Shown: positions 18,127-27,807, counted from the first letter of the stretch. The stretch: DNA of 64,000 bases from Gloeocapsopsis sp. IPPAS B-1203 (GCF_002749975.1 NZ_PEIG01000007.1:1-64000); one strand, 5' to 3'. Made by a program: numbers and translations. Notes: generated by a model not told the origin, from the letters alone.

Positions 18127-18573
18127 TTACTTTTGTTGAGTTTCTGCTTGGTTTTGCATACGAGAAACAACATTATAGTCGTCTGCGCCTGCTGGAGTTC
18201 TGGATTCTAAAACACCTTCTGTAGGACCACCTACTGCTTTCCATGCTGGAAGTCCGCCTTTTAGTTCTGATATGTGTTCAAATCCGGCTGACCGAAGCTG
18301 TTGTGCAGCTTGAGTGGTTTGTTCATCAGTTTCACCGTAGATATAAACGTCACGACTTTTTGCTAATGAACTGCCTGCACGATCTACCAACTCTTCCATT
18401 GGCATGGACATAGCGCCCATAATGTGACCGTCATTGTATGTGTTGCGATCGCGTATATCTAAAATTGTGAATGCTGGCTCTCCCCATTCTAAACGTGATT
18501 TAAGTTCGTGCACGTTAGACTGGGGATCAATAGGTGGTTGGTCTGGAATGATACCGCCTAAAGGGTTATTCAT
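18127..18573 (-). CDS. Rhodanese-like domain protein without the catalytic cysteine
   Basis: A 148-residue single-domain rhodanese fold. Typical phrases are FTILDIRDRNTYNDGHIMGAMSMPMEEL near the start, and GFEHISELKGGLPAWKAVGGP near the end. The position of the catalytic loop, normally YCxxGxR, reads VYIYGETDEQT and has no cysteine. The protein therefore cannot carry a persulfide in the usual way. It more likely acts as a binding or regulatory rhodanese. The start ATG follows GAGAGGA. It stands alone, convergent with the thioredoxin-NHL gene. Confidence 0.9.
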   Translation of the reverse strand: MNNPLGGIIPDQPPIDPQSNVHELKSRLEWGEPAFTILDIRDRNTYNDGHIMGAMSMPMEELVDRAGSSLAKSRDVYIYGETDEQTTQAAQQLRSAGFEHISELKGGLPAWKAVGGPTEGVLESRTPAGADDYNVVSRMQNQAETQQK

Positions 18574-19097
18574 ACATTAATCCTCTCTTATCTGCTCTTT
18601 CGCAATCTATCAAGTAATACAACCTATACGATCCTTCTTTAGAATGAACGTTTATAATATCTTTCTTTAGGAATAGTTGGAATTTTTAAAACATATGGCG
18701 ATCGTGTTCGGGCTATAATTTTTTGAAACATAGACGGGTAGTAGCTTGCCGCAGGCTGTCACAGAGGCATAGGAGAAGAATAAGAAGCTCATGCTTACAA
18801 ATTATTCGAGGCTATGTATGTTAATTTTTATGTAAATACTTAATTAGCTATTGATTTTGTGCATTGCTTGATTTGTTGTTACTGTAAAAGAAAATAGTAA
18901 TAAGAACGGGATAATCTCTAAGCAAAGTTAGCTACATTTATTCAACTCTAGCTTAGATTGTATGACAAATGAAATTAGTTATATTCAGGAAATTAGAACA
19001 GGCTAATTTCAGCATTTAAAAATTCATGGCTGACGTTAAAAGAAAACATCTAATATTTAATTAAGTACTCTTGTTAACTCATAAAAAACTGGATTCT
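18574..19097. other. Divergent intergenic region before mutL
   Basis: A 524-base AT-rich gap between the rhodanese gene (minus) and mutL (plus). It contains a short palindromic stretch AGCTTGCCGCAGGCT near 18746 but no supported gene or RNA. Promoters of both genes should lie here; I cannot assign them with confidence. Confidence 0.4.
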
Positions 19098-20810
19098 ATG
19101 CTATCCAGTATTCACACTCTACCTGAAGAAGTTATTAATTTAATCGCTGCTGGCGAGGTAATAGACTCAATAGCAGCTGTTGTACGAGAATTAGTAGAAA
19201 ACTCTCTTGATGCAGGTGCAACGCGAATTGTCGTCGCTTTGTGGACACAACAGTGGCGGGTACGAGTGTCAGACAATGGCTGCGGGATGAAACTAACCGA
19301 TTTGCAGCAAGCAGCGATCGCACATAGTACTAGTAAAATTCGTAATTCTGATGACTTATGGAAAATTAGCAGCTTAGGATTTCGCGGTGAAGCATTACAT
19401 AGTTTGACACAACTAGCACAATTAGAAATCTTAAGTCGCCCTGCCCTAACATCTGATGGATGGCATGTTGTTTATGCGACAGGAGGAGAAATTGTAGAAG
19501 CGACAACAGCAGCGATCGCCCCTGGAACAGTTGTGACTGTATCAGATTTATTTGGTAATTTACCAAACTACCGCGAAGGATTACCTGCGATCGCACAGCA
19601 GTTGAAAGCAGTACAAACGACAATTCAGCAAATTGCATTGTGTCATCCTCATGTTACTTGGCAAGTTTGGCACGATGACCGCGAATGGTTTACTCTCAGT
19701 GCTGGAAAATCATCTCAATATGTCTTACCACAAATTCTCCGCCAAGTGCATTTAAGCGACTTGCAAGAACTAAAAATTGAAGTTCCTCATCCTGATAATT
19801 TATTCAACTGTAAAGATGAGATTGCTACACATGCTTTTCTGAACTTAGTTTTAGGCTTACCTGATCGCTGCCATCGTCATCGCCCTGACTGGATTAAAGT
19901 TGCAGTAAACGGACGCAGAGTAAAATTACCAGAGATTGAGCAAACAATACTGACTGCTACTGCACGAACGCTACCACGCGATCGCTATCCAGTCTGTTTT
20001 TTACATCTACAAGTTTCTCCTAATCAAATTAATTGGAATCGTCACCCTGCAAAAGCAGAAATTTATTTACATCATCTTGATTATTGGCAAGAAAAAGTTG
20101 CGCAAGCAATTGAACAAGCATTACGCATTAATCCTGCAACGATTCCTGAATCTTTACATAATTCTAGAGTTGGTAAACTGATTAAAGCTGCAGAATCTAC
20201 CAGCGGTTACAGTTTCAATCGTCAAATACAATCGGATGCTGAGGTAGTTCACAACAGCAATCCTCCTACTTACATTCTCAAAGCTGTTGCCCAAGTGAAC
20301 AACACTTATATCGTGGCAGAACATCCAAGAGGACTATGGCTAGTTGAACAACATATTGCGCACGAACGTGTTTTATACGAACAATTAGTTGATAACTGGC
20401 AACTTGTTGCTTTAGAACCATCAGTTATTTTAAATAATCTTTCGCCGACACAGCGATCGCAACTTGAACGTATCGGTATAGAAATAGAGACTTTTGGCGA
20501 ACAAATGTGGGCGATCCGCAATATTCCAGCAATGTTACAAACGCGGAAAGATTGTGCCGAGGCATTATTAGAACTTAGTCTGGGTGGAGACTTACAAACT
20601 GCACAAGTAGCTGTCGCTTGTCGTAGTGCGATTCGTAATGGTACAGAATTGAATTTAGAAGAAATGCAAGCGCTTTTAAACCAATGGCAACGTACCCGTA
20701 ATCCACGTACTTGTCCGCATGGACGCCCAATTTACTTATCTTTAGACGAGTCAGCTTTATCTCGTTTTTTCCGTCGTCACTGGGTCATTGGTAAAAGTCA
20801 TGGTATTTAG
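19098..20810 (+). CDS. mutL: DNA mismatch repair protein MutL
   Basis: GHKL-type ATPase that links mismatch recognition by MutS to strand removal. The N-terminal ATPase motifs are ELVENSLDAGAT, DNGCGM, TSKI and GFRGEAL. The C-terminal region carries motifs of the endonuclease-type MutL: EQHIAHERVLYE at residues 417-428 (the usual DQHAxxE motif with E for D), ACRSAIRNG and CPHGRPIYLSL. At about 570 residues the length fits. An upstream in-frame TTG at 19071 exists, but the ATG at 19098 starts directly with the conserved IHTLPEEVINLIAAGEV. Its 3' end overlaps the convergent acetyltransferase gene by 4 bases. Confidence 0.95.
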   Translation: MLSSIHTLPEEVINLIAAGEVIDSIAAVVRELVENSLDAGATRIVVALWTQQWRVRVSDNGCGMKLTDLQQAAIAHSTSKIRNSDDLWKISSLGFRGEALHSLTQLAQLEILSRPALTSDGWHVVYATGGEIVEATTAAIAPGTVVTVSDLFGNLPNYREGLPAIAQQLKAVQTTIQQIALCHPHVTWQVWHDDREWFTLSAGKSSQYVLPQILRQVHLSDLQELKIEVPHPDNLFNCKDEIATHAFLNLVLGLPDRCHRHRPDWIKVAVNGRRVKLPEIEQTILTATARTLPRDRYPVCFLHLQVSPNQINWNRHPAKAEIYLHHLDYWQEKVAQAIEQALRINPATIPESLHNSRVGKLIKAAESTSGYSFNRQIQSDAEVVHNSNPPTYILKAVAQVNNTYIVAEHPRGLWLVEQHIAHERVLYEQLVDNWQLVALEPSVILNNLSPTQRSQLERIGIEIETFGEQMWAIRNIPAMLQTRKDCAEALLELSLGGDLQTAQVAVACRSAIRNGTELNLEEMQALLNQWQRTRNPRTCPHGRPIYLSLDESALSRFFRRHWVIGKSHGI

Positions 20811-21361
20811 TTTCTTAAACTTTTTGCCATATAAATATCAGGCTTTCCCAAGCCATTTGCATCAGGCATTACACCAACAATAGTAAAACCTAATTTTTGA
20901 TAAAACTCGTAAGGATGATTGCGTAAATTTTTAATATTAATGATATGTTCCCATACCTTAGGATACAGATTAACGCCTGAAAGAGATGTCATATTATCTT
21001 CGTCATCTGTTCCTACCCACAGCGTAATTCCACCACGTTCTCTTACTTTATCTTCTAAATCCAAAACAAGCGCCCTGCCAATTCCGCGATGGCGAAACTC
21101 GCTATGCACAACTAAAGGGTGAAGTTCCCATACATTACCGTTGTATTGACTAATTCCACCAATCCATCCTAAAACTGTACCATTATCATCAACTGCAATC
21201 CGACTAATTCTATCTGGTGCTAGTGATTCGTGTACTTCTTGTAAAGCACTATCTAAGTTTGTCCACGCAGTTGCCCAATGTTCTTTAAAACTATCAAATA
21301 ATAAGGTAGCTGTTTGTTGAATAAGAATTGATTTACTAGAGGATAAATTACAAATTTCCAT
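20807..21361 (-). CDS. GNAT family N-acetyltransferase
   Basis: A 184-residue GNAT protein with the acetyl-CoA-binding motif in HSEFRHRGIGRALVLDLE (the R-H-R-G-I-G-R-A loop) and the conserved C-terminal YEFYQKLGFTIVGVMPDANG. The GTDDEDN insert resembles aminoglycoside 6'-N-acetyltransferase-type GNAT proteins, but the substrate cannot be read with confidence. It lies 30 bases downstream of murF on the same strand and may be transcribed with it. It is tail-to-tail with mutL. Confidence 0.85.
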   Translation of the reverse strand: MEICNLSSSKSILIQQTATLLFDSFKEHWATAWTNLDSALQEVHESLAPDRISRIAVDDNGTVLGWIGGISQYNGNVWELHPLVVHSEFRHRGIGRALVLDLEDKVRERGGITLWVGTDDEDNMTSLSGVNLYPKVWEHIINIKNLRNHPYEFYQKLGFTIVGVMPDANGLGKPDIYMAKSLRN

Positions 21362-21391
21362 TGATAAGTAGAAAAATGGATATCTTATTAC

Positions 21392-22765
21392 TTACAAATT
21401 TGACTTGTTACGAAAATCATTGACGATACGATCGAGTCCTACCGAATGTGCAGCTTTAACAAGAATACGATCGCCTTCTTTGACAACCTCTCTCAAGCGT
21501 TTTACGATATTTTCGTGGTTAGAAAAACATTCAGTGGGAATCTCTACTGCGCTTGTTGCGATCGCTTCTGCATCTTCACCGTCAACTAGAACTATCAATA
21601 AATCAATATTAAGTTGACTTACTAAATTACCAACTTCTTGATGCAATTGCCGCGATCGCTCTCCCAGTTCTTTCATCGCACCTAACACCGCAATCCGCCG
21701 CTTTCCTGGTGTTTCTGCTAGTAGATGCAGCGCTGCTTGCATAGCTTCTGGTGCAGCATTATAACTTTCATCTAAGAGTACCACATCATTGGGTAATTCG
21801 TGACGTTGCGATCGCCCACTTGGCATATCAACAACTAAATCAATTAAGTTTGACCAATCAATTTGTAAAACCTTGGCAACAGCCAAAGCAGCAAGAAAAT
21901 TTATGGCATTGTGTCGCCCTGGTAATGGTAAAGGCAAATACCTGCCATCGACTAATATTTGATTGTCAGTAATTTCTCCGCGTACATCTCCACCTGCTAA
22001 ACCATACGTAACAGTTTGACCTCGCCATACTGTTGCAGCGGTTGTCATCAGACGGGAATTGTCATGATTGAGAATCCCCATCGCTGAATTTGACATTTGC
22101 GCTAATAACTCACACTTAGCCTCAGCGATCGCTTGTTCTGAACCTAATCTTTCGATATGTGCAGTTCCTACATTTGTAATCACGCCGATCGTCGGACAAG
22201 CTATTTGTGTTAATAAGGCAATTTCTCCTTTCGCACGCATTGCCATTTCAATGACTGCGTAGTTGTGTTCAGAACTCAGTTCCAGTAAGGTTTTAGGGAC
22301 GCCAATTTCATTATTGTAATTTGCCTGTGTCTTGAGAACATGACCCTGAGTTGCTAAAACTGCAGCCATCAACTCTTTAGTTGTCGTTTTGCCAACAGAA
22401 CCCGTAATTGCAATGACGGGAATTGAAAATTGCTGGCGCCACCAATGCGCAATTTTTTGATAAGCCTCTAAAGTATTTTCTACTTGCAGTAGTGGTAGTG
22501 ATTCGTTTGGTGCTTGAAATTTAGAATCAACGATAGCGGCGATCGCACCTTTGTCTAAAGCTGCTGTTACAAATGCGTGACCGTCAAACTTTTCCCCTCG
22601 TAGTGCAACAAAAATATCACCTGGTTCGATAATGCGAGTATCTGTATTAACACCTGTAAACTGAAAAGTTAACTCAGTATCGGACAAAACTGATTTAGCA
22701 GCTAAAACTTGAATAAGTTGATTTAACGTGCCACAAGGCATAGGTAAGGGTAATGAACAGATCAA
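21392..22765 (-). CDS. murF: UDP-N-acetylmuramoyl-tripeptide--D-alanyl-D-alanine ligase
   Basis: Last cytoplasmic Mur ligase: it adds D-Ala-D-Ala to the UDP-MurNAc-tripeptide. The N-terminal domain has FTGVNTDTRIIEPGDIFVALRGEKFDGHAF. The ATP loop GSVGKTT is at residues 122-128, followed by the QANYNNEIGVP signature, and later NVGTAHIERLGS, GRHNAINFLAA, DESYNAAPEAM and VLVKAAHSVGLD. The length of 457 residues is normal. The start ATG at 22765 could be replaced by the ATG a few codons on, before PCGTLNQ. It is followed closely by the acetyltransferase gene. Confidence 0.97.
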   Translation of the reverse strand: MICSLPLPMPCGTLNQLIQVLAAKSVLSDTELTFQFTGVNTDTRIIEPGDIFVALRGEKFDGHAFVTAALDKGAIAAIVDSKFQAPNESLPLLQVENTLEAYQKIAHWWRQQFSIPVIAITGSVGKTTTKELMAAVLATQGHVLKTQANYNNEIGVPKTLLELSSEHNYAVIEMAMRAKGEIALLTQIACPTIGVITNVGTAHIERLGSEQAIAEAKCELLAQMSNSAMGILNHDNSRLMTTAATVWRGQTVTYGLAGGDVRGEITDNQILVDGRYLPLPLPGRHNAINFLAALAVAKVLQIDWSNLIDLVVDMPSGRSQRHELPNDVVLLDESYNAAPEAMQAALHLLAETPGKRRIAVLGAMKELGERSRQLHQEVGNLVSQLNIDLLIVLVDGEDAEAIATSAVEIPTECFSNHENIVKRLREVVKEGDRILVKAAHSVGLDRIVNDFRNKSNL

Positions 22766-22805
22766 TTAGGGAATCTCTGTTTCTTACTTTACAGCGATTC
22801 TGTTA

Positions 22806-23195
22806 CTAAGTACTTTTGATGTTTTTCAATTTTGAATTACCAAAGATGGCTAACTTAGCTTGCGAGTTCAACAGTAACTGACTGTTGCCATCAACACTAA
22901 AGTCTTTGCCAGGAAGAAAACCTTGAAAAATTAAGTGCTTATAGAAGTGTACAAGAAAAGTCTTCTGAATCTCTTGTCGGATGCCAACAGGCAAAAGATG
23001 AGCTATTGTCCAAATTACCGCACTGGGATCTAACCACAATACACGCTCAATGCAAATAATTATGACTCCTGCTGCTGCTTCTGTAGAAAGTTGGGAGTTG
23101 AGATGACTGATTAAATCTTGTCCAATTTGTATGTTCCGAGTCATCATCGCCATGACTATTTTGGCAATTTCTCTTTCCAACTCTACGCAGGTCAT
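22806..23195 (-). CDS. Small hypothetical protein
   Basis: About 129 residues, mainly helical, starting MTCVELEREIAKIVMAMMTR and continuing with GQDLISHLNSQLSTEAAAG, ICIERVLWLDPSAVIWTIAH and LPVGIRQEIQKTFLVHFYK. The ATG at 23195 has AGAAGGA nine bases upstream, which supports the gene. An in-frame TTG two codons earlier is less likely. No signal peptide is seen and no family is recognised. It ends 40 bases before the murF start on the same strand, so it may be the first gene of that unit. Confidence 0.6.
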   Translation of the reverse strand: MTCVELEREIAKIVMAMMTRNIQIGQDLISHLNSQLSTEAAAGVIIICIERVLWLDPSAVIWTIAHLLPVGIRQEIQKTFLVHFYKHLIFQGFLPGKDFSVDGNSQLLLNSQAKLAIFGNSKLKNIKST

Positions 23196-23282
23196 ACCCA
23201 AAGTTCCTTCTGTGGCAGAAATCTAGTTCAGATAAGTATATCCAAAGAAGGAGGAAAATGTACCCTAGGATGGATGAAATGT

Positions 23283-23447
23283 TTAGACGTGATGATGTTG
23301 CTGTGTTTTAGAAGCTGGTGTGTCTTTCTCTACAAGTGCGATCGCTACTAAACCAATCCCAGAAACTATAATTAATCCAAGCGTAGATGCAAGGTATGCA
23401 TTTTTTAGCATTTCTAGGGCATTCTCGAACAAAATATACGTTGTCAT
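23283..23447 (-). CDS. Candidate 54-residue single-span membrane protein
   Basis: A short open frame with one clear transmembrane helix (YLASTLGLIIVSGIGLVAIA) between a polar N-terminus (MTTYILFENALEMLKN) and a charged tail (EKDTPASKTQQHHHV) that ends in three histidines. The composition looks like a real small membrane protein, not random sequence. The weak point is the lack of an obvious Shine-Dalgarno sequence before the ATG. It lies about 90 bases before the next minus-strand gene. Confidence 0.45.
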   Translation of the reverse strand: MTTYILFENALEMLKNAYLASTLGLIIVSGIGLVAIALVEKDTPASKTQQHHHV

Positions 23448-23681
23448 TATTCTTACACTCAACTTTAGATGGTAGCTCTTCCTTATTTCTCCACGCTATT
23501 ACGGTTAAATTCCACAGAGAAATTACTATATCTACCTGCTTAACAATTTGTTACACCTGTAATTATACGGCTAAAAGCTTTTCTTTTCAAAGAAAATGTT
23601 TTTTTCGATAAGTTTACTTCAAATGTATATTGAATTACCGTTTATATTTAAAAGCCATGTATGTTCTTGCTACAAATCGAG

Positions 23682-24605
23682 TTAAATACTAATCAAGCAT
23701 TTTTCCAACGTAGCGACAACTGATTGAGAAAGTGCTGCGAAGTCGTAGCCACCCTCTAAGCCAAAAACGACTTTGGGAGTCAGCTGTAGACAATATTCAG
23801 TAAACTTGCTGTAATCATGAGGTTGTAGTGCGATTTCTGCTAAAGGATCAGCCGCATTGGCGTCGTATCCTGCACTAACAATTAATAAGTCTGGTTGAAA
23901 GTTGGACAAGAAAGGAACAACTTTTTCTTCAAACAAGGGTTGATAGACTGCCATTGTACTACCAGGAGACACAGGTAGATTGAGAACGTTGTTATATTTA
24001 CCTTGCTCAGATGCTTGTCCAGTTCCAGGGTAGCAAGGAGACTGATGAAGTGAGCAAAAAGCTATCTGAGGATGATTTTCGACGATCGCTTGAGTACCGT
24101 TACCATGATGTACGTCCCAATCAAGAATAGCAACTCGGTTAATATCAGGTTGCTCTAAAGCGTAGTGTGCAGCGATCGCCGCGTTGGAGAAAAGACAAAA
24201 ACCCATACCGCGATCGCTTTCAGCATGATGTCCTGGGGGACGTGTTAGAACAAAAGCTGGATTGTGATTCTCTAAAACAATGCTAACACCATCTAGCCAC
24301 GCACTGACTGCTAACAAGGCAACGTCATAGCTGCGTGGCGAAACGAGTGTATCTGCTTCTAAATAACCGCCGCCAGTGTTTGCTATGTAGCGAACAAGTT
24401 CGATGTACTTCGGTGTATGAATACGTTCTACAAATGCTAATGCTGGAGATTCATTTACCGGCGTAGGCGATCGCCACTCTAGATGGTGTGCAAACTTTGA
24501 TTGTTGTAGTGCTGTTGCGATCGCGCTTAATCGCTTAGGTGTTTCTGGGTGAAACCGTCCAGTTTTGTGTTCCAAAAACTCATCCGAATAGATCACTGGC
24601 AGCAT
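23682..24605 (-). CDS. Histone deacetylase/AcuC-AphA superfamily enzyme
   Basis: A 307-residue zinc-dependent deacetylase-fold enzyme. It has RPPGHHAESDRGMGFCLFSN with the paired active-site histidines, DWDVHHGNGTQ with zinc-binding Asp and His, SAGYDANAADPLA with the second Asp, and GLEGGYD near the C-terminus. Bacterial members act on acetylated polyamines, acetoin-related substrates or acetyl-lysine; the actual substrate is unknown here. It is cytoplasmic and stands between two small genes. A start at the ATG 24605 gives the usual N-terminus LPVIYSDEFLEHKTGRFHPE. Confidence 0.93.
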   Translation of the reverse strand: MLPVIYSDEFLEHKTGRFHPETPKRLSAIATALQQSKFAHHLEWRSPTPVNESPALAFVERIHTPKYIELVRYIANTGGGYLEADTLVSPRSYDVALLAVSAWLDGVSIVLENHNPAFVLTRPPGHHAESDRGMGFCLFSNAAIAAHYALEQPDINRVAILDWDVHHGNGTQAIVENHPQIAFCSLHQSPCYPGTGQASEQGKYNNVLNLPVSPGSTMAVYQPLFEEKVVPFLSNFQPDLLIVSAGYDANAADPLAEIALQPHDYSKFTEYCLQLTPKVVFGLEGGYDFAALSQSVVATLEKCLISI

Positions 24606-24649
24606 ATTACAAACAAAACAGCATGGACTACTGAATCTAAATTGTAGCC

Positions 24650-24838
24650 TTACTCATCTCGTTTCAAGTCGCTTCTATCATCCATCGGCGTATCATGCAT
24701 TGGCGGTGTCATTGCTGGATTACCAGTGACTTCTTCTGTTGGCAATTGTTGCATGACATCATCAATTGCTGGCGGATGTTTGATTTTGTCTAACACTTCT
24801 GGTGATAGTACATCTTCTGGGCGTTCTTTTTCTGTCAT
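24650..24838 (-). CDS. Small acidic proline-rich hypothetical protein
   Basis: A 62-residue, hydrophilic and probably disordered protein (MTEKERPEDVLSPEVLDKIK, then HPPAIDDVMQQLPTEEV and a tail PPMHDTPMDDRSDLKRDE). The amino acid use is far from what random frames of this AT-rich DNA give. The start is followed by well-ordered codons. It lies 44 bases upstream of the deacetylase gene on the same strand and could be co-transcribed. No function can be assigned. Confidence 0.6.
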   Translation of the reverse strand: MTEKERPEDVLSPEVLDKIKHPPAIDDVMQQLPTEEVTGNPAMTPPMHDTPMDDRSDLKRDE

Positions 24839-24929
24839 GGGAGCTTTCTATCTAACTTGCCACAGCTTAAACTGCTTTTTTCAAGTTTACACACTACCTT
24901 GCGACTTAAATTCTTATGCTCTAAATCTC

Positions 24930-25075
24930 CTGCATCAGTCACAGATGCCCTTCGACTCTCTTTTGCGCTACCTCAACGAAGTTTCAAGAGATTTGAATTT
25001 TAAGTTTTAAACTCAAGACTCTAAATCCGTGGACTTTGTTTATCTAGCAGCGAATTCATTCGCCAAGCTGCTTCC
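24930..25075. repeat. Composite dispersed repeat, copy 2
   Basis: Shares with copy 1 the blocks TCACAGATGCCCTT, a CCGTGGACTT core, GTTTATCTAG and GCGAATTCATTCGCCAAGCT in the same order and spacing style. It lies in the gap before gyrA. The 5' arm of the GTCCAC/GTGGAC palindrome is shortened here. Confidence 0.6.
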
Positions 25076-25133
25076 TCCAGTCGTAGAGAAAATATGCTAG
25101 AATTGTATCATTATTTAACAAATATTTAGCAGA

Positions 25134-25188
25134 AAAGTGGAGTAATTTGGCGTTTTTCCACTTTAACGACTAAAAATCTTAGATTTTT
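25134..25188 (+). promoter_or_regulatory. Two hairpins in the gyrA leader
   Basis: AAAGTGGA (25134) pairs with TCCACTTT (to 25164), and AAAAATCT-t-AGATTTTT (25172-25188) forms a second near-perfect palindrome. Both lie within 70 bases of the gyrA start. They may be RNA hairpins or DNA elements that respond to supercoiling; this is a guess from position. Confidence 0.45.
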
Positions 25189-25203
25189 GGAGTTTTTCAC
25201 CAT

Positions 25204-27789
25204 ATGACAAGTCAGGATAGGATTATCCCAACTGATCTGCGTAATGAGATGTCCCGCTCCTATTTAGAGTACGCTATGAGCGTCATTGTAGGTCGGGCGC
25301 TGCCGGATGCCAGGGATGGTCTGAAACCTGTGCATCGCCGCATTCTTTATGCAATGCATGAATTGGGTTTAACCGCAGATCGCCCGTTTCGGAAATGTGC
25401 TCGTGTTGTTGGGGAAGTTTTAGGTAAATACCATCCTCACGGTGATGGATCGGTGTATGACGCACTGGTACGGATGGCACAGGATTTCTCAATGCGATTG
25501 CCATTGATCAATGGACACGGAAACTTTGGTTCCGTAGATAACGATCCACCAGCAGCAATGCGATACACAGAATGTCGTTTGCAAGCCTTTACAGGTGATG
25601 CTCTCCTTCGAGATATTGAATCAGAAACCGTAGACTTTACCGATAACTTTGATGGTTCGCAACAAGAACCAATTGTCCTACCTGCACGAGTTCCGCAGCT
25701 TTTACTCAACGGTGCTTCAGGAATTGCGGTGGGAATGGCGACAAACATTCCTCCACATAACTTGGGTGAATTAATTGATGGATTAGTTGCATTGATTCAC
25801 AATCCAGAAATTACTGATAACCAGTTAATGCAATACATTCCTGGACCTGATTTTCCTACAGGAGGACAGGTATTAGGCACAAGTGGAATTCGCGAAGCTT
25901 ATACGACAGGGCGTGGTTCTATTACCATGCGTGGTGTCGCTAATCTGGAAACAATCGAACAACGCGGACGACCCGATCGCGAAGCGATTATCATTACTGA
26001 ACTGCCATATCAAACCAACAAAGCCGCATTGATCGAACGCATTGCGGAAATGGTTAACGAAAAGCGGTTAGAAGGTATTGCTGATATCCGAGACGAAAGC
26101 GATCGCGATGGGATGCGAGTTGTCATTGAGTTGAAAGGCACAGCTTACCCGCGTGTTGTTCTCAATAACTTGTATAAGCAAACGCCTTTACAAGCCAACT
26201 TTGGAGCCAATATGCTGGCTTTGGTAAATGGCGAACCGCAATTACTCACCATCAAGCAGTTCCTAAATGTCTTCTTAGACTTCCGCATTGAAGCAATTAG
26301 TCGCAGAACGCGCTATGAACTGCGCAAAGCCGAAGAACGCGATCACTTACTGCAAGGTTTATTAATTGCTCTTGCCAACTTGGATGGAATTATTGAATTA
26401 ATTCGCCATGCAGCAGATGCCCCAACTGCACGTCATGAACTGATCGAAAGATATGGTTTATCTGATGCCCAAGCAGATGCAATCTTACAAATGCAATTGC
26501 GACGCCTCACAGCATTAGAAGCTGAGAAAATTCGTCAAGAACACGAGGAATTACAAGTACAGATCGCCGATTTACGCGATATTTTGGCACGCCGCGAACG
26601 TGTTTTAGAAATTATTGAAAACGAAGTTACTCAGATTAAAGCAGCTCATGCAACGCCGCGCCGTACAGTTATTGAACCTGATAAAGGTGAGATTGGCGAT
26701 ACTGATTTAATTGCAAACGAGAAAGCTTTAATTCTTGTTACTGAGCAAGGTTACATCAAGAGAATGCCAGTGAATGCCTTTGAGGCACAAAGTCGGGCAA
26801 CTCGTGGCAAAGCCGCAACCCGCATGAAAGAAGATGACGGCATTGAGCATTTCTTAACATGTTGCGACCACGATAGTGTTTTATTCTTTAGCGATCGCGG
26901 TGTTGTTTATTGCCTCAAAGCTTACCAAATTCCTATTGGTTCGCGGACAAGTCGCGGTACGCCAATTGTCCAAATGCTACCAATTCCCAAGGGAGAAAAA
27001 ATTACATCGGTTGTTCCAGTCAGCGAATTCAGTAGTGATGAATATCTCGTCATGCTGACGCGGGGCGGTTACATCAAAAAAACTGAACTCAGTGCCTTCA
27101 GTAATATTCGGGCAAATGGCTTGATTGCAATTTCTTTAGAAGAAGGCGATCAACTGCGTTGGGTACGACGGGCACGTGTAGAAGATAGCATTATCATCGG
27201 TTCGCGCTATGGTATGGCAATTCATTTTAGAACTGATCACGAGCAACTACGTCCTCTTGGTAGGGCAACACGCGGTGTAAAAGCAATGAAACTGCGTGAG
27301 GGAGACGAACTTATCGGTATGGATATTCTTCCTAGTTCAGTCTTGGCAAACATTAATGATAGTGTCACTGCGGATACTGAAGAAGATATTGAGATTGAGG
27401 ATGAGACAGAAGACAATGGCGAATTGCTGGAAAACAGCACGCAAGGTCCGTGGGTGTTAATTATTACAATGGGTGGTTACGGTAAGCGCGTACCAGTCAC
27501 TCAATTCAAATTATACAATCGAGCAACAAAAGGTAAGATTGCAACTAAGTTCAAAGCACGCAAAGGATTTAAAGATCAACTAGCCGCATTGAGGATTGTG
27601 AATGAAGTTGATGAACTCATGATGGTGACAAGTCGCGGAATTATTATCCGTCAAGCTGTCAAAGCTATATCACCACAATCGCGTTCTGCTACTGGCGTAC
27701 GCGTGCAGCGCTTAGACGAAGACGATGCGATCGCTGCTGTTGCTTTAGTTCCTCCTGATGTTAGCGAAGCAACAGAGTCAGATAACTAA
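25204..27789 (+). CDS. gyrA: DNA gyrase subunit A
   Basis: Type II topoisomerase subunit that cuts and religates DNA and, with GyrB, introduces negative supercoils. It is 861 residues long. The N-terminal winged-helix part has [19 protein letters not shown] and the catalytic tyrosine (residue 121) in [10 protein letters not shown]. The C-terminal six-blade propeller has repeats such as [23 protein letters not shown] and [12 protein letters not shown]. The GyrA box position reads QSRATRG (529-535) instead of QxRGGxG, and the helix that binds quinolones has Gly82 and Asp86 where E. coli has Ser83 and Asp87. An acidic insert (residues ~720-745) interrupts the C-terminal domain. It is followed 18 bases later by lnt. 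Confidence 0.95.
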   Translation: MTSQDRIIPTDLRNEMSRSYLEYAMSVIVGRALPDARDGLKPVHRRILYAMHELGLTADRPFRKCARVVGEVLGKYHPHGDGSVYDALVRMAQDFSMRLPLINGHGNFGSVDNDPPAAMRYTECRLQAFTGDALLRDIESETVDFTDNFDGSQQEPIVLPARVPQLLLNGASGIAVGMATNIPPHNLGELIDGLVALIHNPEITDNQLMQYIPGPDFPTGGQVLGTSGIREAYTTGRGSITMRGVANLETIEQRGRPDREAIIITELPYQTNKAALIERIAEMVNEKRLEGIADIRDESDRDGMRVVIELKGTAYPRVVLNNLYKQTPLQANFGANMLALVNGEPQLLTIKQFLNVFLDFRIEAISRRTRYELRKAEERDHLLQGLLIALANLDGIIELIRHAADAPTARHELIERYGLSDAQADAILQMQLRRLTALEAEKIRQEHEELQVQIADLRDILARRERVLEIIENEVTQIKAAHATPRRTVIEPDKGEIGDTDLIANEKALILVTEQGYIKRMPVNAFEAQSRATRGKAATRMKEDDGIEHFLTCCDHDSVLFFSDRGVVYCLKAYQIPIGSRTSRGTPIVQMLPIPKGEKITSVVPVSEFSSDEYLVMLTRGGYIKKTELSAFSNIRANGLIAISLEEGDQLRWVRRARVEDSIIIGSRYGMAIHFRTDHEQLRPLGRATRGVKAMKLREGDELIGMDILPSSVLANINDSVTADTEEDIEIEDETEDNGELLENSTQGPWVLIITMGGYGKRVPVTQFKLYNRATKGKIATKFKARKGFKDQLAALRIVNEVDELMMVTSRGIIIRQAVKAISPQSRSATGVRVQRLDEDDAIAAVALVPPDVSEATESDN

Positions 27790-27807
27790 GGGCTACAGAC
27801 CAGCAAA

